64,000 nt of DNA from Isochrysis galbana (taxonomy: Eukaryota > Haptophyta > Isochrysidales > Isochrysidaceae): the NCBI GenBank assembly GCA_018136815.1, contig CM030940.1, forward strand, positions 616,443-680,442, in the 5' to 3' direction. Within the stretch, counting starts at the first letter, position 1. The number at the start of each line of letters is the position of its first letter. The notes under the pieces are model-generated. The model was not told where the DNA came from. It saw only the letters and a program-made list of their open reading frames with translations, and made no database searches. The translations under genes were made by a program, and so were the position numbers. This document shows positions 43,131-55,889 of the stretch, one piece after another.

Positions 43131-43654
43131 AAGCAGATAAGAAACGCAGGGAAGATAGAAGATAGCAAATTAACCCTATTTGCGAGGCGCCTGGGAGGAA
43201 GAAAGGTGGGGAAACTTCCCTTCTCTTTCGAGAGAAAGAGAGAAGGCGCTCCACAACCCACGATCCCATGCATCCAAGCGAAGCTTTTGACCGAGAACGA
43301 GAGAAAGCAGAGAATTATAACGATAAATACCGAACGACGAAGAGAAGAGAGAAGAGCGAAGCCTAACGAGTGTCGATTCGCGAATGCGACACTGGGGTTG
43401 GGGTTGAATGTACGGGCCCACCCCGAGGGGTGTCCGCGATGGAGTGAGGAGTGAGGGGGGCGCGAGGCCCCCATTGACCCCCTAGGTTGAAGGAGGCGAG
43501 GGAGAAGATGCTGCAGCGGAAGTGGCCCTTGCCGGGCGGGACAAAGGCGAAAGGCGCAACGAGAACGAGAGTCCAAAATAAGTTCCCCCTCGGTTGACGG
43601 TCGACGGGGATCACTCACTCTACTACAAAACTCGGAGCCAGTCGAGCGTCCCCC
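43131..43654. other. No gene seen
   Basis: Mixed sequence with a run of similar short frames on both strands. None has recognisable domain features. Confidence 0.45.
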
Positions 43655-44260
43655 GCCGCCGGCCGCCCCCCCCCCTCTCTCCCCCCCCCCAAATTGGGGA
43701 AGCTCGTCGAAGCCGCCCTCCCCCCCCGCCCCTCCCTCCCCCCCTCCCCTCCCTCCCCCTCCTCGTCTCCCCTCCCCTCCCCCCTCCCCCCAGCCAGCAG
43801 GCTCGGCCCCCCCCCCCCCCCCCTTCCCCTCCCTCCCCGTCTCCCCTTCCCTTTCCCTCGCCCTCTCTCCTCTCTCCCTCGCCCCTCTCCTCTCTCCCTC
43901 CCCCCTCCCCCCTCGCTCCCTCGCCCTCGCCCTCCCCCTCTCCCCCTTCACTCCCCCTCTCCCTCGTCTTCTTCTACGTTTGCTTTCCTTTTCCGGCGCC
44001 CACGGAGCGCGACCGCGCCGCCCTTCCGCCCTTCCCCCGCGCGGCGCCCCTTCCCGCCACCCCCCGCCCTCGGCCGGACCCCCTTCCCCCCCCCCCCCCC
44101 TCCGGCATAGGCAGGGGGGGGAGGGAGGGGGGGGGGGCGCGAGACACTGAGGGAGGGGGGGGGGGGGGGGGGGGGGAAGCCCCTCCCATCCCCCCTCTCG
44201 GCCGACTCCCTCCCTCTCTCGCGCGATTCTCTTCTCTCTCTCTCTCTCTCGCGCGCGCGG
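43655..44260. repeat. C-rich tract switching to a long G run
   Basis: Nearly pure C/T for about 450 bp (C24 near 43806-43823 and neighbours), then G-rich on the same strand from 44113, including about 22 G at 44155-44176, then CT again. The long open frames over it on both strands are low-complexity artefacts. Confidence 0.85.
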
Positions 44261-45125
44261 GCGCAGCGGGTGGGGCGAGCGCCACGCCGTTGACACCAAC
44301 GAATCGCGAAAAGAAGCAGCTCTTACGCTGTCTCTTCCTTCCTGATCTCTACGCTCGGAGCGGAGGGCTACACACGTTTCGCGCCAGATGCCTCCTCGAA
44401 ATCCAGAGATGCAATGATGAAATTTCTTTAGTAATCGTCGGAGTACACCAAACTTTCGTTGGGGTCGATGCGTCATCCTCGCGCACCTTCTCCTCCCCTT
44501 GCTACATCTCACAATACAGGTGTCACATATATCCACTCCGCCAGGACAATCGGTGCTCTCGCGTGGGGCATGTGGCGAGCGAGGAGGGGGGAAGAGAGAG
44601 AGAGAGAGCGAGAGCGGCCGACGCGCGAGCTCGCGAGCTCCCCTGCTCCAGAGCCCTTCCCCCCCCCCCCCCCCCCTTCCCCTTCCTCCCCCGCGCGGCG
44701 GGAGATCCCTCATGCGGGTGGGTCTTGCTCGGCCACAGCTCCCCCCACACCCCTCCTTCCCCATTGCTGCCCTCTCGTCCAACGAGGTGGAGCCGTTGGT
44801 GGGCGTGGCTGGCACCGGGGGCCAGTGCACCGGTGCACGACGGCTGCCGGAGGGCGTGCAGAGGATTGGAGAGAGGGAGGAGAGGGGACAGGGAGGACGG
44901 CTGCAGACTGCGCAGGGGGAAGGGGAGAGAGAGAGAGATGGAACGGGAAGGGGAGGGAGTGGTGGGAGAGGGAGGGGACTCAGCGCGTGGAACGGTCGAC
45001 CGATGCTTGCCACGCGTATTTGCCCACTGCCTGCCAAGAGTGGCAGGGGGCTGCAGGGCGCACAGCCTGTTGTGCACGCACAGCCTTCAACCCTAGCCAT
45101 CGCTCCGACTCGCGCGTTCGGTGGC
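44261..45125. promoter_or_regulatory. Probable 5' region of the acetyl-CoA carboxylase gene
   Basis: No coding domain. Contains GA patches at 44597-44618 and 44862-44985 on the coding strand, about 140 bp before the likely start. Confidence 0.45.
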
Positions 45126-48100
45126 ATGTCGACCGAATGCAGACGTGGCTGTGTGCACCATTCTCACAAACTTTACGCTCCCTTCCTCCGTCTCTCCCCA
45201 CACCGCCTCTCCTCAGGGCGCCCTGCTGCTCGCATGTGTGGCGAGCGCCAGCGCGCTCACATGGGGCTCGCTCCGCAGTCCTTTCTCGAAGCAGGCCGTT
45301 GCGCCGGGCGCCGCTTCGCCGGCGGTGCTCCGCACGCCTATCCCTGCTAACTCCCGCAGCGGTGCGCGCCCCGCACCGAGCCCACCCGAGCTTGTGGCAT
45401 CCCGCCTTTCGCCACCCTGCCACTCAAGCCTGCCTTTGCTTCTATGCCCACTGACTGTCCTCTGCCCCTTCAACCTTCCAGGTGTTTCGAGCGTACGTGC
45501 GGTCGCCGAGCTGTCGACGACCAAGTCGGACGCATACCAGGCCGACCTCGAAGAGCGCATGTGGAAATACATCAAGGATCGCGGCGGTGATACGCTGATC
45601 CGCCGCGTCCTCGTCGCCAACAACGGCATGGCGGCCACCAAGACCATCATGTCCATCCAAAAGTGGGCCTACAAGACCTTCGGCGACGAGCACGCCATCC
45701 AGTTCGTGGCGATGGCTTCGGCGGAGGACCTCGCCGCCAACGCCGAATTCATCCGTCGCGCCGACGAGTTTGTCGAGGTGCCGGGCGGCCCCAATACTAA
45801 CAACTACGCCAACGTGCAGCTCATTGTCGACCTTTGCATCTCGCAAAATGTGGATGCCGTCTTTGTCGGCTGGGGCCACGCCTCGGAGAACCCCAAGCTG
45901 GGGGAGATGCTCAAGAAGAAGACGGAGGAGCTGGGCCGCAAGATCACCTTTGTCGGCCCCACCTCGCCTGTCATGCGCGTGCTCGGTGACAAGATCGGCT
46001 CCATCCTCCTCGCCCAAAAGGCGGGCGTCTCCACGATGCCATGGAATGGAGATGGCCTCACCGCCGACCTGCAGTCCGACGGCACGCTGCCGCAGGACCA
46101 GTTCGACGCCGCGTGCATCTTCTCAGTCGAGCAGGCCATCGAGACTGCCAATCGCATCGGCTACCCCGTCATGCTCAAGGCGTCTGAGGGCGGTGGCGGT
46201 AAGGGCATTCGCAAGGCCAACAACGAGGAGGAGCTGCGCACCGCATACCCGCAGGTCATCACCGAGGTGCCGGGCTCACCCATCTTCATTGTCTCGTACT
46301 GCTCGGGTGCGCGCCACCTCGAGGTGCAGGTCGTTGGCGACAAGCACGGCAATGCCATCGCCCTCGGTGGCCGTGACTGCTCCACCCAGCGCCGCTTCCA
46401 GAAGATCTTCGAGGAGGGCCCGCCGCTCATCGCGCCGGACCACATCTTCGACCAGATGATGCAACAAGCGGTCGACCTCTGCCGCTCCATCGGCTACCAA
46501 TCGGCGGGCACCGTAGAGTGGATGTACCAGCCGGCTGATGACAAGTTCTTCTTCCTTGAGCTCAACCCACGTCTTCAGGTCGAGCACCCTGTCACCGAGG
46601 GCATCACCGACGTCTCGCTGCCCGGCACTCAGCTCCATGTGGCGATGGGCATCCCGCTCTACAATGTGCCCGAGGTGCGCCGCTTCTGGGGCGCAGACTA
46701 TGATGGCGTTGGCGAGATCGATCTCTCCCACTTCAAGCCGTCGTCCGAGTATCCCAAGCACGTTATTGCTGCGCGCATCACCGCTGAGAACCCCGACGAG
46801 GGCTTCAAGCCCACCTCGGGCAAGATTGACCGCATCAATTTCCAGTCCGACACCAAGGTGTGGGGCTATTTCTCCGTCGTCGCCGACGGTGGTGTGCACG
46901 AGTTTGCCGACTCGCAGTTTGGCCACTTGTTCGCCACCGGCGAGACGCGCGAAGAGGCGCGCAAGTCGCTCGTTCTCGCGCTGAAGGAGCTCTTCATCAT
47001 GGGCGACATTCGCACCACCGTCGAGTACCTCGGCGAGCTCCTTGAGACCAAGGAGTTCAAGGAGAACACGATCGACACGGCATGGCTCGACGGCCTCATT
47101 GCCGCCAAGTCGGTTTCTACCAAGGCGGAGCCTGTGGAGGCAGTCATCAACGCCGCTGTCTACCGTGGCTACGGCCTTATTCAGGACACGATCTCTACTT
47201 TCAAGGGGTCGCTCGAGAAAGGCCAGCTCTCCACGCTCGCACTGCGCGAGATGTCGCAAGGCATGCCCTTCGACATCACCTATGAGGACGTCAAGTACGC
47301 CTTCTCGGTTACGCCGCAGGCACCCGACGTCTTCAACCTCAAGCTGCTCTCGACCGGCCAGGAGATCGAAGTCCGCACGCGTGAGCAGGCCGACGGATCG
47401 CTTTACGTCGCCTATGGCTCCGAGACACATCAGCTGTACGCCAAGGAGGAGCCCCTTGGCCTGCGCATGGTGCTAGACGGCACTACGGTGCTGCTGCCAA
47501 ACGTTTTTGACCCATCCGAGATCCGCTCCGACGTCACTGGCAAGCTCGTGCGCTACCTAGTCGACGACGGTGCCGAAGTGCAAGCAGGGCAACCTTTCGC
47601 CGAGGCCGAGGCGATGAAGATGCTCATCACCATCCGCGCCTCCGAGTCGGGCAAGCTCTCGCACGCGCTCTCCGCGGGCTCCATTATCAACCAGGGCGAC
47701 TTGCTCGCGTCGCTCGAGCTCAAGGATCCCAGCAAGGTGAAGAAGATCCTTCCCTTCGAAGGAGACCTCACCTATGACAAGCCGGCCGCTTCCGAGGAAA
47801 CGACCCTGCAGGCCTTCCGCAAGTCGCGCAAGGCGCTCGAGCTCGTCTTCGACGGCTACGTGAGTGACGCCGAGCCCCAGGTGCAAAAAATGCTCGCAGC
47901 ACTCTCGTCGCTCGATCTCGTCGTCTCGGAAGTCCGCGACGCGATGGCCACCCTCGGGAACAAGCTGCCCGCCGAGCTCGACGTGAAGCTGCAGGCCGCC
48001 CTCGCCAAGGCGCAGGATGACCACGTGCAGGCCGAGGACACCAAGGAGGTGGCCGCGCTCGTTGCTACTCTTGGGGAGCAGATCGACAAGTACGTCGCCG

Positions 48101-51100
48101 CTCAGCCCGATTCTAAGCAATCCGAGCTCAACGCCATCTTCGCCCCTGTGCGCGCCGTCCTCGCCACGTACGCGCCCGGCCTGCGTGAACATGCGGTCTC
48201 CGTCGTCTCCTCGCTGTTGCAGCGCTTCGTGCAGGTTGAGTCGCTTTTCGCCGGCCAGTCGACCGACGTCGCCATCGCGTCGATGCTTAAGGCAACACCC
48301 GACTCGCTCGATACCATCTACGCCAGCGCGCTCGCGCACGAGCAGCTCAAGCCTCGCATCGAGCTTGCCGTCTCGCTCGTTCGCTCGCTCTACACCTTCC
48401 CGGAGCGCTTCGGTGTCGCCCCGCTTGCCGGCACCTCGCCCGACCTTGAGGTCGTGCAGACCATCGCCAAGATGCCCGGCGCGCAGTACAAGGAACTCGC
48501 GCTCGTCGCCTCGCAGTTCCAGCGCTACAAGGCCGAGAAGCCGTTCCCCGAGCTCGTTTCCGAGCTGAAGACCGAGCTGCTAGAGTCGGGCGTCGAGTCG
48601 ACCGCTGTCTCGCGCTCCGTCGTCACCAATGCTCTTCTCGCGCTCTTCGATGACGAGGAGGTTGCCACGTCCGCCATGCAGGTGGCGATCAAGCGGTTCT
48701 ATCGCGCGTACGATATTCTTGACCTAGAGACCGAGACAAACACCGACGACGTCACGGTCACATCCTTCCGTTATAAGCTTGCTGACAAGACCCAAGGCGA
48801 TGCGCCAGTTCCCATCCGCTTCGGACAGCTCGCCGTCCTGCCCGACCTCGCCTCTGTCGAGGCGTCCATCCCGAAGCTGCTCGAGTCGTACTCGCCCGAG
48901 GATGTTTCGTCGCCCCTCAACGTGCTACACATCGCCCTCCGCGAGCCGATGGGCAATGGCGCTGGTGCCGAGGAGGCCACCGTCGCCGCAGCACAGGCGG
49001 CGGTCCAGGCCGCTTCTGCGGCCCTCAAGGAGAAGGGCATCCGGTACGTCTCGGTCATTGTCCCCAACCCGCCCAAGTGGCCGCGCATCTTCGCCTTCAC
49101 CTCAGCGAAGGACTACAAGGAAGATCTCCAGCGCCGCGATCTTTACCCCACCATGTACAACATGCTCGAGCTTGACCTGCTCCAAAATTGGGCGCCGGTG
49201 CGCCCCCCCCCCCCCCAGCTGTATACGCGCTTACGCTGTGTTGGACGTGAAGCGCGAGAACAACTGCGTATCACTGACTCCCCTCTACGACCTCGCCTTG
49301 CCAGGTCCGGCTCCCTGCCATCTCGCACAACTCAGTCGTACTGCTCGGCCAACAGGGCACCAAGCCCCGCATCCAACAACGCCTCTTCGCGCGTGGCGTC
49401 ACCCACTCGGAGGGTCTAGACTCGCCTGAGGCTGCCGAGCAGGCGCTCCTAAAAGCTCTTGATGAGCTACAACTGGCCTTCCTCGATAAGCGGGTGCTCC
49501 CGACCGCCTCCTCATACCTTTTCCTACACGTCCTCCCTCCACTCGGAAAGTCTCCCGCACAGCTCATCGACGGGTTCGAAGAGATCATGGCCGGCCTCAT
49601 CACGAAGCACGCAACTCGCCTCCTCAAGCTTTCCGTCGACGAGATCGAGGTCCGGGTTCACTCTCAGGATGCCGATGGCCAGCGTCAGGCGGTCCGACTT
49701 ATGGCATCCTCGATGGGTGGCCAGTGGCTCAAGACCGACGGTTATGTTGAGTATCTCGACCCGGTCACCGGCGTGACCACATCGTACTGTGCGCTTGAGG
49801 ACGGCGAGGAGGGCATGTGCTACATCGAGCCCTACCCGATCGCCTCTGAGCTCGCTGCCAAGCGCGCCGTCGCCCGCCGCATCGGCACCACCTACGCGTA
49901 CGACTTCCTCGGACTCTTCGAGAAAGCTGTTGTCACTGAATGGCAGTCCGCAATCTCCGATGGCTCTGCGGAGTCGATGCCCCCCAATCTGTTGGAGGCC
50001 GATGAGCTCCTCATCGACGATTCCGGATCCCTTTACCGTGGCTCGCGCACGGTCGGCGAAAACAAGATCGGCATGGTCGGCTGGCACGTCACCATCAAGA
50101 CGCCTCAGTATCCTGAGGGCCGTCCCCTCGTGATTGTGGCCAACGACTGCACTGTTCAGTCGGGCTCCTTTGGCGTTGCTGAGGACGAGTTCTTTGATAA
50201 AGTCTCTAAGTATGCACGCGGCCTCGGCCTCCCGCGGCTGCACATTGCCTCCAACTCGGGCGCACGCATCGGCCTCGCCGACGAGCTCAAGCCCTACTTC
50301 AAGGTTCAGTGGAACGATCCGGAGGACGTCGGCAAGGGCTTCAAGTACTTGTACCTCTCCGAGGAGGACGCCAACCGCTTCAACCCGGGCACAGACTTCC
50401 ACGGCGAATGGCTTGACGTTCCTGGCGAGGGTAAGCGGTATGTCCTCGACGACATCGTCGGCCAAAAGGACGGAATCGGCGTTGAAAACCTGCGCGGCTC
50501 CGGCCTCATTGCCGGCGAGACCTCGGCCGCCTACTCCGAGACGTTCACCCTCTCGTACGTCACCGGCCGCTCCGTCGGCATCGGCGCATACATTAACCGC
50601 CTCGCCCAGCGTGTCATCCAGATGAAGAACGGCCCGATGCTCCTCACTGGATTTGGCGCGCTCAACAAGCTCCTCGGCCGCGAGGTCTACACCTCGCAGG
50701 ATCAGCTTGGCGGGCCTCAAGTGAGCGCCCCGGCACCGGCTAATACCTCGTCAAGCTTCCACCGCCAGCCTTCCGCCACCGGCTTGCCTCGCGTTAGTGC
50801 AAGCACGTTGACCTCTCCGACTCACCTCTTACCCACCCTCTGCCCCATATCAGATTATGCTCCCTAACGGCGTCGCCCACCAGCTCGCCGTGGATGATCA
50901 AGACGGTGTGCAAAAAATCCTTCGCTGGCTTTCGTACGTCCCCAAGACGGCGTCAGAGCAAGCCGCTATCGCCCCGTCGTCTGATCCGATCGACCGCAAG
51001 ATTGCCTTCCAACCGACCAAGGCGCCCTACGACCCGCGACACATGCTCGCGGGCACCACCGCCGCCGACGGCTCGTGGCTGGGCGGATTCTTTGATCAGG

Positions 51101-52406
51101 GCTCCTTCACCGAATACCTCGCAGACTGGGGCAAGTCAGTCATTGTTGGCCGCGCCCGCCTTGGCGGCGTCCCGATGGGCATCATTTCCGTGGAAACGCG
51201 CCTCGTCGAGCAGCGCATCCCCGCTGATCCGGCCAACCCCGCCTCTCGTGAGACTGTCCTCGCCCAGGCCGGCCAGGTCTGGTACCCTGACTCGGCCTTC
51301 AAGACAGCGCAGGCTATCGCTGACTTCAATGCGGCCGAGAATCTCCCGCTCATCGTCTTCGCCAACTGGCGTGGCTTCTCGGGCGGCACCCGCGACATGT
51401 TTGGCGAGATCCTCAAGTTTGGTTCGTACATCGTCGATAACCTTCGCACCTACAAGCACCCCGTCTTCGCTTATATTCCGCCGAACGGCGAGCTCCGCGG
51501 CGGCGCGTGGGTCGTCATTGACCCGACGATTAACGAGGAGATGATGGAGATGTACGCAGACTCCAACGCGCGCGGCGGCATCCTCGAGCCCCCGGGTATC
51601 TGCGAGGTTAAGTTCCGCAAGCCGGACCTCATTAAGACGATGCACCGCCTCGACCCTCAGCTTCAGGCCCTCCAGGTGGCTAGGCATTCTCACCCTATTC
51701 TGTTCTCGTGCTGTCTCTGCTTTTTGCGGCCTCGCCTCTTGAACAATGGCTTTTGCTTACTCGCCTCTCATTTTCTGACCCACTCACTCAGGCTGAGCTC
51801 GCTATTGTCGTCGACTCCCCGGGCTCGGAAGAGGAAGCCGATGCCCTACGCGCCTCGATCGAGCAGCGCGAGAACTCTCTCCTCCCCCTCTATGCCCAGA
51901 TCTCCTATGAGTTCGCCGATCTACACGACCGTCCTGGCCGTATGCTTGCCAAGGTGAAAGCGCATCGCCCGCCCGCGTCCACTTTGGGATTGCCCGAGCT
52001 GACGGCCTTCTTTTTTTGCGGACACGCTTTTCTGAGTGTCTCATGTGCTCATCTCCGACCCCTGCCTTACCCATAGGGTGTGATTCGTGACGTCGTCGAC
52101 TGGCCAAACGCGCGCGAATACTTTGCCTGGCGTGTACGCCGGCGCCTCCGACAGGATGCCCTCGTCTCGCGCCTCAAGGCTGCTGACTCCGACCTCAAGC
52201 ATGCTGACGCCGTGGCCGTGCTGTCCTCTATGATGGACGGCGACTGGGAGGATGACAAGGCTGTGCTCGCTTGGTTCGACTCGGCCGATGCAGAGATTGA
52301 CGCCAAGATCACCGAAGTACGGGACGAGGCTGTGAAGCGCACCGTCTTCAACCTTGTCGACAAGCTGTCGGACGAGGCCAAGGCCGACCTCCTCAAGTCG
52401 CTCTGA
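45126..52406 (+). CDS. ACC1: Multidomain acetyl-CoA carboxylase, probably plastid-targeted
   Basis: Makes malonyl-CoA for fatty-acid synthesis. Exons: 45217-45361, 45482-49197, 49305-50720, 50854-51675, 51792-51953, 52077-52406; all introns GT-AG, 107-138 bp, phases consistent; about 2200 residues. The first exon is uncertain; ATG 45126 with a donor at 45153 fits the phase. The leader [12 protein letters not shown] is a good signal-peptide core with an ASA cleavage site, followed by a Ser/Ala/Pro-rich stretch before [12 protein letters not shown], so a bipartite plastid leader is inferred. Biotin carboxylase: [15 protein letters not shown]-grasp [25 protein letters not shown]. Biotin carrier: EAMKM near 47606. 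A central ACC region follows. Carboxyltransferase: [27 protein letters not shown], then [16 protein letters not shown] and [13 protein letters not shown]. Stop TGA at 52404-52406. All key motifs are present. Confidence 0.93.
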
Positions 52407-53066
52407 ACTCCGCGTGCTTGAGCCAGATTTTGCTGGGCAGTGGGCTCTCGCCATCTCCGCCCTCTGCGGTGCGGAGAGCGGCCATGTGCGCCGCCCGGCA
52501 CCGCGGGCCGTCGAGTCGCCGACGGCCGCGAGGAGCTCCGCCTGACTCCCCAAGGCAAGCTCATTCGCCCAAACAAAGGTGATGGGTACGGCCCGCCTGC
52601 TAGTTCGACTCGGCGCTGTGTCATCGGTTTGATGCGGAGGTCTTGCGCATGCAAGCCCTCCTTATTTGGTCGCATGTAGAACGGGGCTCGAAGCTCCCCC
52701 CTCCCCCGGCGCCGATTCGGCCTGCGCACGCGTACTTAAGCTAGTGAGGGCTCATAAGTCGTGTGCGCATGTGTTTGTGCCTAGAGCCCATCTCCGTGTG
52801 AAGTGTGCGCATACAGTCGTGTATGCCGAGTGCATGGGATTCGCGCAGGAGGTCACAGGCTAGAGGGCATCTGCGATGACCGTCGGTTGGCCCGTTGCGC
52901 CCTCTTTCTCGCTTGTATCCCATCGTCTCGACTCGTTGCGCTCATCGTCTAATAGATGAGTAGGAGATGTGGGAATGAATTAGCATGAAAGTGAGATCTT
53001 CAAAAGATCACATCTGACATTTACATTTGAAGATTCAGGGCCAACGCCTACATCTGCCCCTTTTTC
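52407..53066. other. Intergenic; no gene seen
   Basis: Downstream of the carboxylase. Only short unsupported frames. A GATCTTCAAAAGATC-type palindrome lies near 52992. Confidence 0.5.
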
Positions 53067-53590
53067 AACTAAGTTTATACTTGGTTCGCCCATGGGGGGG
53101 CACGAGCCCTCCACTCCTCCCCTGCCATGGGGGAGGAACCACTCATGCTCCTGGCATGCCTGATGGCTTGCCAGGAGGAGACTGCCCTACTGACCCACTC
53201 TCTCACTGGCAGGCTTGCCTGCCTCGCGCGTCCTGGCTAGTCGTGGCCAGCCCATCGCTCCAACCCCCCCTCCCCCCCTGTTCGAGAGGCAGACAGGTGC
53301 AGCGTGGGGGCCCCAGAGGCTCGGGAGCGCCAGCGAGGGAGAGGCAGGGGAGGCCAGGGCCTAGCCCCAGCCTCGCTCTGCCCCCTGAGCTGGCCTCCAG
53401 GAGCCTTCCGGGGCCGCCAGAGGGCAGCTGGAGGCCTGCCGCAGGCGCGCCATCGCGCGTGCCGCAGGAGAGGGGAGAGAGAGCGCGGAGAAGGGGGTGG
53501 GCGCGAGCGAGAGCTCCGCCCACCGGAAAATCGGTAAGTCTCGCGCCTGTTTACAGGTTACAGGATAAGACGAGACAGAGTCCGCCGCCT
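53067..53590 (+). mobile_element. Retroposon copy D (5' two thirds)
   Basis: Starts AACTAAGTTTATACTTGG and follows copy B to its CAGAGTCxGCCGCC segment, then stops at a chromovirus gag fragment. No target duplication, so it is truncated. Confidence 0.8.
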
Positions 53591-54815
53591 GCCGTCGGTA
53601 GGCGCGCCATCGCCTGTCCCGTATCGCCAATTATCGGGATGGTCGGAACGAGCCGTATCGTGATCGGGAGGAGCGGGGCGGAAGGCACAATAAAATAATT
53701 AATGTTATATCCTAGCCAACCCCACTAGCTAATTGGACACAACTTTTCCGTCCCGGAATCCCGCCATGCCTGACGAGCCAGGTGTCCGAGTGCTACCGCG
53801 CCCCCTCCCCCCGATATTCGTCCTCCCCCCAGTGCACGCACCGACCCCGCGCACCCCAGCACGTCCTCTCCTCGAGTCTACGCTGGGGGAAAACCCCTTT
53901 CGGGTAAAAACAACGCAGGGGGGGGGGGGGCACTCATGAATAGGAGCCCAGAAACACTAATCTCTCCTCGCAAGAGCGAGTGGCCGCGGCGAGCCGCGGC
54001 CCTTCCCTCCTGGTTCTGGCGCCCCCGTCTTCTCTTACCCAAACGGGGCGAGAAGACACGTAAACGCCGGAGGGGGGAGCTGCCACTCCCCCCTCCCCTC
54101 CCTCTTCCCTTTTCCTCCTCTCTTCCCTGCGGCGGGGGCCCATGGCGCGCGCCTGGGCCCCTCTTCAGGTCCCCAGGAGGCCAGCAGGGGCCTGGGAGCG
54201 CAGCTCAGGGGGCAGGTGAGGCTGGGGCATGGCCCTGGCCCCTCCTGCCTCTCCATCGCTGGCTCTCGAGCCCCTGCCAGTCGACTGGAGCTGGCTGGGG
54301 GGTCCTGATCAGGGGGGCCCAGGGGGAGGAGGGGCTGGTCAGAGGGATGGGCTGGCCACGACAGGCCAGGGCGGGCGAATCAGGCGTGCCTGTGGGGAGA
54401 GGGATGGGTCAGTATGGCAGTGTGCTCCTGGCAAGCCATCAGGCATGCCAGGAGAGTGGGTGGTTCCTCCCCCATGGCGGGGGAGGAGTGGAGAGAGGGG
54501 GGGGCTCGTGCCCCGCCATGGGTGAACTAAGTATAAACTTAGTGGCGGAAGGCACAATAGGCACAGCCGGTGGCTGTGGTCCATACACCGCCCTCAGACG
54601 TAGGGCGCTGCGTGCGGGGCACCTTCATAGACGCGTCGGTCGGACGGGCCCTGGCGAATGAAGCAGCCAGGTCAGCGTGCCCACAGTAGCGTGACATCGG
54701 GTCGAAATCTACCTTAGCATTACGCCAAGATTCCAAATCCCATTTGGCGCCTTCGGGATGGCCGAGGTTGTCCGAAGGCGGCGCGCAGCGGCGGCTCTTT
54801 TGCGATGGCGGTGTG
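53591..54815 (-). pseudogene. Chromovirus gag fragment, split by a retroposon
   Basis: Minus strand 54815-54544 reads LGHPEGAKWDLESWRNAKVD, PMSRYCGHADLAASFARARP and TATGCAYCAFR. After the retroposon insert the homology resumes at 53692-53591 with WRYGTGDGAP. This matches the Gag at 3440-3740 (CAYCAFRP, then WKYGTGDGA). Probably belongs to the same dead element as the LTR piece at 55890-56111. Confidence 0.82.
53693..54543 (-). mobile_element. Retroposon copy E (851 bp, diverged)
   Basis: Flanked by a perfect 16-bp duplication GGCGGAAGGCACAATA (53677-53692 and 54544-54559). Its right end is the hairpin ACTAAGTATAAACTTAGT next to a CATGG-type sequence, as in the other copies. The interior is a distinct subfamily. 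Inserted into the gag fragment. Confidence 0.83.
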
Positions 54816-54820
54816 TCGAG

Positions 54821-55628
54821 AGGTGCCAAGCGTAGGGAACGCAACGAATCGCGCAAAATCGCTCCCCGCCCCAAGTCGGCTCACGAAGCGCTCGGCAAAG
54901 CGCCCCCCAAGCCTTGCGCCCGCTTCACGCAAGGGCTCTGCCTGCGCAACAAACGCGGGGTGCGCTGCAACCTCTCACACGAGATCCCGAGCGCATGGAT
55001 CGACAACAAGTGCACGATCCGCTGCCACCTCCATCCCCACAAGAAAATCGCGGGATGCTGTCTGAATGGCCCGACGTGCCTCTTCCTCCATCCGGAGTGC
55101 GCGGCGGCCCTACTCGCAAGACTGAATGCACTGGACCGAGATGCGGCCCACCCGCCCTACCCCAGACTCACTTTTGATTCCACCCTCGGATACCCAGGTG
55201 AGGGACCGGTCCGAGTAGCGACCTACAACATCAACGGCACCAAAGGCGGCAAACTTGCCGCGGTGTTGTCACAAGCGCGTAAGGCGGGTGTAGACATACT
55301 CCTCCTACAAGAGCTGCACGCATACGAAGACGGCTCACACCACCGCTCGCATAGAACGGCGGCCCTCCTAGGCTGGCACTGGTTTGCCTCGCCGGGAGAG
55401 CTAGTGGACCCGGCAAGCGGAGTCGCGATTGCGATTCGCGACGCGTGCGCCAGGGTGATCCCTAGAGTAGATTCAATAGTGGAAATCATAAAGGGTAGAT
55501 GCATTAAAGTGGACATAGAGATCGACGAAAAGTTATACCGTATTCTCTCGGTGTACCTGAGCGCTAGCCCGGGACCAAGGAGATCTCAAATAGAAATGCT
55601 ACGCCGAGACACGCACGCTCAGTTCTAA
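54821..55628 (+). mobile_element. Non-LTR retrotransposon copy 4 (zinc fingers and endonuclease)
   Basis: Frame to a stop at 55628. RPKSAHEALGKAPPKPCARF, CTIRCHLHPHKKIAGCCLNG, then endonuclease VRVATYNINGTKGGKLAAVL, LLLQELHAYEDGSHHRSHRT and DPASGVAIAIRDACARV with more of the endonuclease than copy 1. Cut at the 5' side; no reverse transcriptase downstream. Confidence 0.8.
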
Positions 55629-55889
55629 CGTGGGCCCGCGTCCGGCACTTCTTTCAACTGCTGCGCACATACATGCGGTATTACCATCTGAAACCTGCAC
55701 GTTTGTACTTTAATAAGGGGGTCCTTTAAGTAGAACTTATACCGTCCACATGGGGGCACTTGCGAAAAAAACAACAATACCTGAGGTTGCACCCTCTGAG
55801 CTGCGGAAGGGGGGCGTGAGAACTTCAGAAGGGGGGGGGAACTGCAGAGGGGGTGAGAGGGAATGCAGAGAGGGGGCCCAGTTCTGTTA
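55629..55889. other. Unassigned; possibly decayed LTR interior
   Basis: Between the non-LTR copy 4 and the LTR fragment. G-runs and short frames only. Confidence 0.4.

Noticed and set aside
43127-45127. 666-codon minus-strand open frame and the 500-codon plus-strand frame over the same DNA
   Set aside because: Both are poly-Pro/Ser/Gly/Arg translations of the C/G tract, with no domain, and they overlap each other.
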